From positions 1 to 64,000 of the IMG/VR virus record IMGVR_UViG_3300011113_000640: a DNA stretch of 64,000 bases, one strand, 5' to 3'. The position numbers were made by a program, and so were the translations under genes. Positions 63,499 through 64,000 of the stretch are shown here, piece after piece (within the stretch, counting starts at the first letter, position 1; each line of letters starts with the position of its first letter). The notes under the pieces were generated by a model that had not been told where the DNA came from, did no database searches, and saw nothing but the letters and a program-made list of their open reading frames with translations. Source of the DNA: a virus.

Positions 63499-64000
63499 AT
63501 GCCAAACATAGGAAACGTTACGCCGGATGGTCAATACATCATTGACACAACCCCTCCTGGGCAGAGCTTAAACAGTGCTTTTGTAGATGTCAACTTGAAT
63601 TTTGACCAAGTCTGGGCCACTGGACTGGTCAACAGCAACATCCAGATAGCCAACAACACTATCTATACCACCAATACCAATGGTAACTTGATCTTGAATC
63701 CCAATGGCATAGGTGCTGTAGTTGCCAATGCGCATGTTGTACCAGATTCCACCCGTGTGCGCAATCTAGGAAGTCCCAGTCTTTATTGGGATAGCCTGTA
63801 TGTTTGGTATGGCAACATACAAAGTGCCTCAATAGCCACGGCTAACATTGGCAATGCCACAATTGATAATATCAATATTGAAAACATTGGCAACCTGACG
63901 ATTCCTGTGGGCAACCTACATATCTTAGGTGGCACCAATGGCTATGTGTTGCAGACTGATGGCACTGGAAACTTGACTTGGACTGCACAGACCGGCAGCG
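63499..64000 (+). CDS. repeat-rich virion protein, paralogue of previous gene (partial)
   Basis: Open to the right edge, 167 residues visible. Begins MPNIGNVTPDGQYIIDTTPP and continues GQSLNSAFVDVNLNFDQVWA, NLHILGGTNGYVLQTDGTGN, closely matching residues 90-240 of the preceding protein, so this is a tandem duplicate without the unique head. AAGGA ribosome binding site. The 3' end is not in the window. Confidence 0.85.
   Translation, partial: MPNIGNVTPDGQYIIDTTPPGQSLNSAFVDVNLNFDQVWATGLVNSNIQIANNTIYTTNTNGNLILNPNGIGAVVANAHVVPDSTRVRNLGSPSLYWDSLYVWYGNIQSASIATANIGNATIDNINIENIGNLTIPVGNLHILGGTNGYVLQTDGTGNLTWTAQTGS

Noticed and set aside
1-64000. Idea that the window is bacterial chromosome with a prophage boundary
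   Set aside because: Metabolic genes (aceA, infA, sodB, pstS) are each overlapped with or flanked by phage-type genes and share promoter types; no integrase, att site or ribosomal/housekeeping block is visible.

Overview
The window reads as part of a large tailed-phage genome, probably a T4-related myovirus of aquatic bacteria. The evidence is dense gene packing with many 1-4 base start/stop overlaps, an RFC/gp44-type clamp loader, PhoH, a GroES/gp31-type co-chaperonin, ThyX, an endolysin with nested Rz/Rz1 spanins, tail-fibre and glycine-rich adhesin genes, and repeated T4-late-type octamers (TATAAATA and close variants). A Bug/TctC-type binding protein and a Burkholderiales-like set of metabolic genes hint at a betaproteobacterial host; this is inference only. 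No tRNA, CRISPR array, integrase or insertion sequence was seen.

Layout. 1-5.1 kb (minus): two candidate capsid-delivered proteins, a lipoprotein, a 36-residue membrane peptide, isocitrate lyase, and the lysis genes. 5.2-13.2 kb: two tandem sulfotransferase-like genes (plus), then an SGNH hydrolase, a kinase-nucleotidyltransferase fusion, a 2OG-oxygenase-like protein, a third sulfotransferase-like protein and the TctC-like protein. 13.2-19.8 kb: two unknowns, phoH, another SGNH hydrolase, a HAD protein, two radical SAM proteins and the clamp loader. 19.8-23.9 kb: small genes, the co-chaperonin and a short protein carrying a PolIII-alpha motif. 23.9-32.9 kb: tail fibre and adhesin block. 32.9-36.1 kb: A-type Fe-S carrier, superoxide dismutase, SGNH hydrolase, translation initiation factor IF-1, and a membrane protein beside a SleB-like hydrolase. 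36.0-41.1 kb: a broken gene, then small genes behind strong sigma70 promoters. 41.1-45.9 kb: a phosphate-stress cluster (amidotransferase, pstS with a three-repeat Pho box, an agt-like glycosyltransferase, a plcP-like phosphoesterase) followed by rubrerythrin. 46-51.2 kb: a PHP-less DnaE-like polymerase, then an ABC ATPase-acetyltransferase fusion, an EH-P protein, an HNH protein and a ParB-like protein. 51.5-60.1 kb: small genes with thyX, an FkbM methyltransferase and a metallophosphoesterase. 60.2 kb to the end (plus): two related repeat-rich virion proteins.

Three themes stand out. (1) plcP-agt-pstS beside each other, with phoH elsewhere, looks like a phage-borne phosphorus-stress module able to take phosphate from host phospholipids and replace them with glycolipids. 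(2) At least twelve genes have a promoter element (late octamer or sigma70 -10) ending 4-6 bases before the start codon, which predicts leaderless mRNAs, and the same phage carries its own IF-1. (3) Unusual enzymes are embedded in phage operons: isocitrate lyase beside the lysis genes, a PolIII-alpha-type polymerase core, superoxide dismutase and rubrerythrin.

All family assignments come from reading motifs and from memory of the families; no database search was run.
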